64,000 nt of DNA from Anthopleura xanthogrammica (Eukaryota; Cnidaria; Anthozoa; Actiniaria; Actiniidae). This document shows positions 59,100-64,000 of this stretch, one piece after another. Position numbers and translations under genes: made by a program. How positions within the stretch are numbered: the stretch's first letter is position 1; every line of letters starts with the position of its first letter. The DNA lies in contig OZ025206.1 of the NCBI GenBank assembly GCA_964019055.1, positions 15,535,291-15,599,290 on the forward strand, given 5' to 3'. The notes below the pieces were generated by a model, which did not search any database, was not told the DNA's origin, and saw only the letters and a list, made by a program, of their open reading frames with translations.

Positions 59100-60340
59100 A
59101 CTGAAATGAATTGGAAATAATTCAGATGTTACTCAGAAGTAAAGAAGACAGTCTCAATGTTTTTTTTTTTAGGTAATACATTATTTTTACCAAAATGGGC
59201 CCAAAATTGAATTTTTCGATGACCGCGGAGTGGGAAAAAATCTGTAAATTGGTTCTTGCTAAAATTCTTCGACTTTTTCACTGAAATCAATTGGAAATGA
59301 TTCAGATGTTACTCCGAAGTAAAAAAGACAGTCTAAATGTTATTTTTTAGCACTTCAAATTTTTTTGGCCAAAATGGGCCCAAAATTGAATTTTTCGATG
59401 ACCGCGGAGTGGGAAAAAATCTCAAAATTGGGTCTTGCTAAAATTCTGCTTGTTTTTCACTGAAATCAATTGGAAATAGTTCAGATGTTACTCAGAAGCT
59501 AAAAAGACAGTCTAAATGTTATTTTTTAGGTAATAAATTTTTTTTGCCAAAGTGGGCCCAAAATTGAATTTTTCGATGACGGCGGAGTGGGAAAAAATCT
59601 CAAAATTGGGTCTTGCTAAAATTCTGCTTCTTTTTCACTGAAATCAATTGGAAATGATTCAGATGTTACTCAGAAGTAAAAAAGACAGTCTAAATGATAT
59701 TTTTGAGCACTTAAAATATTTTTGCCAAAATGGGCCCAAAATTGAATTTTTCGATGACCGCGGAGTGGGGAAAAATCTCAAAATTGGGTCTTGCTAAAAT
59801 TCTGCTTCTTTTTCACTGAAATGAATTGGAAATAATTCAGATGTTACTCAGAAGTAAAGAAGACAGTCTCAATGTTTTTTTTTTTAGGTAATACATTATT
59901 TTTACCAAAATGGGCCCAAAATTGAATTTTTCGATGACCGCGGAGTGGGAAAAAATCTGTAAATTGGTTCTTGCTAAAATTCTTCGACTTTTTCACTGAA
60001 ATCAATTGGAAATGATTCAGATGTTACTCCGAAGTAAAAAAGACAGTCTAAATGTTATTTTTTAGCACTTCAAATTTTTTTGGCCAAAATGGGCCCAAAA
60101 TTGAATTTTTCGATGACCGCGGAGTGGGAAAAAATCTCAAAATTGGGTCTTGCTAAAATTCTGCTTGTTTTTCACTGAAATCAATTGGAAATAGTTCAGA
60201 TGTTACTCAGAAGCTAAAAAGACAGTCTAAATGTTATTTTTTAGGTAATAAATTTTTTTTGCCAAAGTGGGCCCAAAATTGAATTTTTCGATGACGGCGG
60301 AGTGGGAAAAAATCTCAAAATTGGGTCTTGCTAAAATTCT
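59100..60340 (+). repeat. 715-bp tetrameric higher-order repeat
   Basis: AGGTAATACATTATTTTTAC recurs at 59171 and 59886 (715 bp), with its surrounding set of variants (GACGGCGGAGTGG, GAAGCTAAAAAG, CTTCAAATTTTTTTGGCC) repeating at about the same offset. Confidence 0.65.
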
Positions 60341-62199
60341 GCTTCTTTTTCACTGAAATCAATTAGAAATGATTCAGATGTTACTCAGAAGTTAAAAAGA
60401 CAGTCTAAATGTTATTTTTTACCACTTAAAATATTTTTGCCAAAATGGGCCCAAAATTGAATTTTTCGATGACCGCGGAGTGGGGAAAATCTCAAAATTA
60501 GGTCTTGCTAAAATTCTGCTTCTTTTTCACTGAAATCAATTAGAAATGATTCAGATGTTACTCAGAAGTTAAAAAGACAGTCTAAATGTTATTTTTTACC
60601 ACTTAAAATATTTTTGCCAAAATGGGCCAAAAATTGAATTTTTCGATGACCGCGGAGTGGGGAAAAATCTCAAAATTGGGTCTTGCTAAAATTCTGCTTC
60701 TTTTTCACTGAAATCAATTGGAAATAATTCAGATGTTACTCAGAAGTAAAGAAGACAGTCTCAATGTTTTTTTTTTTAGGTAATACATTATTTTTACCAA
60801 AATGGGCCCAAAATTGAATTTTTCGATGACCGCGGAGTGGGAAAAAATCTCAAAATTGGGTCTTGCTAAAATTCTGCTTCTTTTTCACTGAAATCAATTG
60901 GAAATAATTCAGATGCTACTCAGAAGTAAAAAAGACAGTCTAAATGTTTTTTTTTAGCACTTAAATTTTTTTTTTCAAAATTGGCCCAAAATTGAATTTT
61001 TCGATGACCGCGGAGTGGGAAAAAATCTGTAAATTGGTTCTTGCTAAAATTCTTCGACTTTTTCACTGAAATCAATTGGAAATGATTCAGATGTTACTCA
61101 GAAGTAAAAAAGACAGTCTAAATGTTATTTTTTAGCACTTCAAATTTTTTTGGCCAAAATGGGCCCAAAATTGAATTTTTCGATGACCGCGGAGTGGGAA
61201 AAAATCTCAAAATTGGGTCTTGCTAAAATTCTGCTTGTTTTTCACTGAAATCAATTGGAAATAGTTCAGATGTTACTCAGAAGTAAAAAAGACAGTCTAA
61301 ATGTTATTTTTTAGGTAATAAATTTTTTTTGCCAAAATTGGCCTAAAATTGAATTTTTCGATGACCGCGGAGTGGGAAAAAATCTCAAAATTGGGTCTTG
61401 CTAAAATTCTGCTTCTTTTTCACTTAAATCAATTGGAAATAGTTCAGATGTTACTCAGAAGTAAAAAAGACAGTCTAAATGTTTTTTTTTAGGTAATAAA
61501 TTTTTTTTGCCAAAATGGGCCCAAAATTTAATTTTTCGATGACGGCGGAGTGGGAAAAAATCTCAAAATTGGGTCTTGCTAAAATTCTGCTTCTTTTTCA
61601 CTGAAATCAATTGGAAATAATTCAGATGTTACTCAGAAGTAAAAAAGACAACCTAAATGTTATTTTTTAGCACTTAAAATATTTTTGCTAAAATGGGCCC
61701 AAAATTGAATTTTTCGATGACCGCGGAGTGGGGAAAAATCTCAAAATTGGGTCTTCCTAAAATTCTGCTTCTTATTCACTTAAATCAATTGGAAATAATT
61801 CAGATGTTACTCAGAAGTAAAAAAGACAGTCTAAATGATATTTTTGAGCACTTAAAATATTTTTGCCAAAATGGGCCCAAAATTGAATTTTTTGATGACC
61901 GCGGAGTGGGGAAAATCTCAAAATTAGGTCTTGCTAAAATTCTGCTTCTTTTTCACTGAAATCAATTGGAAATATTTCAGATGTTACTTAGAAGTAAAAA
62001 AGACAGTCTAAATGTTATTTTTTAGCACTTAAAATATTTTTGCGAAAATGGGCCCAAAATTGAATTTTTCGATGACCGCAGAGTGGGAAAAAATCTCAAA
62101 ATTGGGTCTTGCTAAAATTCTACTTCTTTTTCACTGAAATCAATTGGAAATAATTCAGATGTTACTCCGAAGTAAAAAAGACAGTCTCAACTTTATTTT

Positions 62200-63640
62200 T
62201 TAGCACTTAAAATATTTTTGCCAAAATGGGCCCAAAATTGAATTTTTCGATGACCGCGGAGTGGGAAAAAATCTCAAAATTGGGTCTTGCTAAAATTCTG
62301 CTTCTTTTTCACTGAAATCAATTGGAAATAATTCAGATGCTACTCAGAAGTAAAAAAGACAGTCTAAATGTTTTTTTTTAGCACTTAAATTTTTTTTTTC
62401 AAAATTGGCCCAAAATTGAATTTTTCGATGACCGCGGAGTGGGAAAAAATCTGTAAATTGGTTTTTGCTAAAATTCTTCGACTTTTTCACTGAAATCAAT
62501 TGGAAATGATTCAGATGTTACTCAGAAGTAAAAAAGACAGTCTAAATGTTATTTTTTAGCACTTCAAATTTTTTTGGCGAAAATGGGCCCAAAATTGAAT
62601 TTTTCGATGACCGCGGAGTGGGAAAAAATCTCAAAATTGGGTCTTGCTAAAATTCTGCTTGTTTTTCACTGAAATCAATTGGAAATAGTTCAGATGTTAC
62701 TCAGAAGTAAAAAAGACAGTCTAAATGTTATTTTTTAGGTAATAAATTTTTTTTGCCAAAATGGGCCCAAAATTGAATTTTTCGATGACGGCGGAGTGGG
62801 AAAAAATCTCAAAATTGGGTTTTGCTAAAATTCTGCTTCTTTTTCACTGAAATCAATTGGAAATAATTCAGATGTTACTCAGAAGTAAAAAAGACAGTCT
62901 CAACTTTATTTTTTAGCACTTAAAATATTTTTGCCAAAATGGGCCCAAAATTGAATTTTTCGATGACCGCGGAGTGGGAAAAAATCTCAAAATTGGGTCT
63001 TGCTAAAATTCTGCTTCTTTTTCACTGAAATCAATTGGAAATAATTCAGATGCTACTCAGAAGTAAAAAAGACAGTCTAAATGTTTTTTTTTAGCACTTA
63101 AATTTTTTTTTTCAAAATTGGCCCAAAATTGAATTTTTCGATGACCGCGGAGTGGGAAAAAATCTGTAAATTGGTTTTTGCTAAAATTCTTCGACTTTTT
63201 CACTGAAATCAATTGGAAATGATTCAGATGTTACTCAGAAGTAAAAAAGACAGTCTAAATGTTATTTTTTAGCACTTCAAATTTTTTTGGCGAAAATGGG
63301 CCCAAAATTGAATTTTTCGATGACCGCGGAGTGGGAAAAAATCTCAAAATTGGGTCTTGCTAAAATTCTGCTTGTTTTTCACTGAAATCAATTGGAAATA
63401 GTTCAGATGTTACTCAGAAGTAAAAAAGACAGTCTAAATGTTATTTTTTAGGTAATAAATTTTTTTTGCCAAAATGGGCCCAAAATTGAATTTTTCGATG
63501 ACGGCGGAGTGGGAAAAAATCTCAAAATTGGGTTTTGCTAAAATTCTGCTTCTTTTTCACTGAAATCAATTGGAAATAATTCAGATGTTACTCAGAAGTA
63601 AAAAAGACAACCTAAATGTTATTTTTTAGCACTTAAAATA
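62200..63640 (+). repeat. About 713-bp tetrameric higher-order repeat
   Basis: The variant TTTTTTTTTTCAAAATTGGCC recurs at about 62400 and 63113, together with GGTTTTTGCTAAAATTCTTCG and CTTCAAATTTTTTTGGCGA at the same offset. A further related unit lies at 60976, 1424 bp (two periods) before. Confidence 0.65.
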
Positions 63641-64000
63641 TTTTTCCCAAAATGGGCCCAAAATTGAATTTTTTGATGACCGCGGAGTGGGAAAAAATCT
63701 GAAAATTGGTTCTTGCTAAAATTCTTCGACTTTTTCACTGAAATCAATTAGAAATGATTCAGATGTTACTCAGAAGTTAAAAAGACAGTCTAAATGTTAT
63801 TTTTTACCACTTAAAATATTTTTGCCAAAATGGGCCAAAAATTGAATTTTTCGATGACCGCGGAGTGGGGAAAAATCTCAAAATTGGGTCTTGCTAAAAT
63901 TCTGCTTCTTTTTCACTGAAATCAATTGGAAATAATTCAGATGTTACTCAGAAGTAAAAAAGACAGTCTAAATGATATTTTTGAGCACTTAAAATATTTT

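Larger units (their letters stand above)
43765..64000 (+). repeat. Satellite array, right block (continues beyond window)
   Basis: The same type A and B monomers in the same orientation resume directly after the TTAA transposon and run to the window end. Type B units occur near 44160, 44660, 45705, 46735, 47590, 47925, 48975, 49290, 49805, 50665, 51890, 52760, 53630, 54500, 55365, 56230 and 57100, then disappear to the right of about 57.3 kb. There the monomers carry GGTAATAAATTTTTTT or CTTCAAATTTTTTTGG variants instead. Roughly 115 monomers by length. No gene was found in it. Confidence 0.97.

Noticed and set aside
19786..64000. CRISPR-like or other spaced-repeat array
   Set aside because: The whole monomer repeats with no unique spacers, and the setting is eukaryotic. 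It is a satellite.

Overview
The window looks like AT-rich nuclear DNA from an invertebrate animal. Spliceosomal introns, tRNA-derived SINEs, many short inverted-repeat DNA transposons (MITEs) and a complex satellite array all point to a metazoan. A cnidarian (coral or anemone type) is my best guess from the overall style, but I could not test it by database comparison.

Left third (1-19.4 kb): three genes can be assembled from exons with consistent splice sites and phases. (1) Minus strand, 26-5060: the first seven coding exons of a CCDC177-like coiled-coil protein, whose 3' part lies outside the window. (2) Plus strand, 5723-6409: a two-exon gene for a 73-residue LYR-motif protein closely resembling the mitochondrial microprotein MIURF (L0R8F8/AltMIEF1), which in humans is encoded as an upstream ORF in the MIEF1 mRNA. 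Its start codon is 662 bp from that of gene 1, in divergent orientation. (3) Plus strand, 14304-17851: a four-exon gene for a 304-residue TMEM198-like multi-pass membrane protein. Introns and intergenic DNA hold numerous MITEs (TTAA-, TA- and hAT-type), two tRNA-SINE relics and several 17-21 bp pure G/C runs.

Right two thirds (about 19.4-64 kb): a satellite array starts about 1.6 kb downstream of the TMEM198 stop codon and runs off the right edge. It has two related monomer types. Type A (about 178 bp) carries a conserved GC-rich block, TTCGATGACCGCGGAG, that matches the CENP-B box at 7 of its 9 essential positions. Type B (about 152 bp) lacks that block. Monomers are arranged in several higher-order repeats (867 bp x 7; 1602, 2137, 1035 and about 713 bp). 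The left edge has strongly diverged, apparently ancestral, monomers.

The array is interrupted once, at 39775-43760, by a 3986-bp transposon with nearly identical 993-bp terminal inverted repeats and a TTAA target-site duplication. That element contains further nested inverted-repeat elements and no recognisable transposase.

The three genes do not form an obvious pathway. The most unusual content is the satellite: two monomer types, one with a CENP-B-box-like motif, in higher-order repeats immediately beside active-looking genes.
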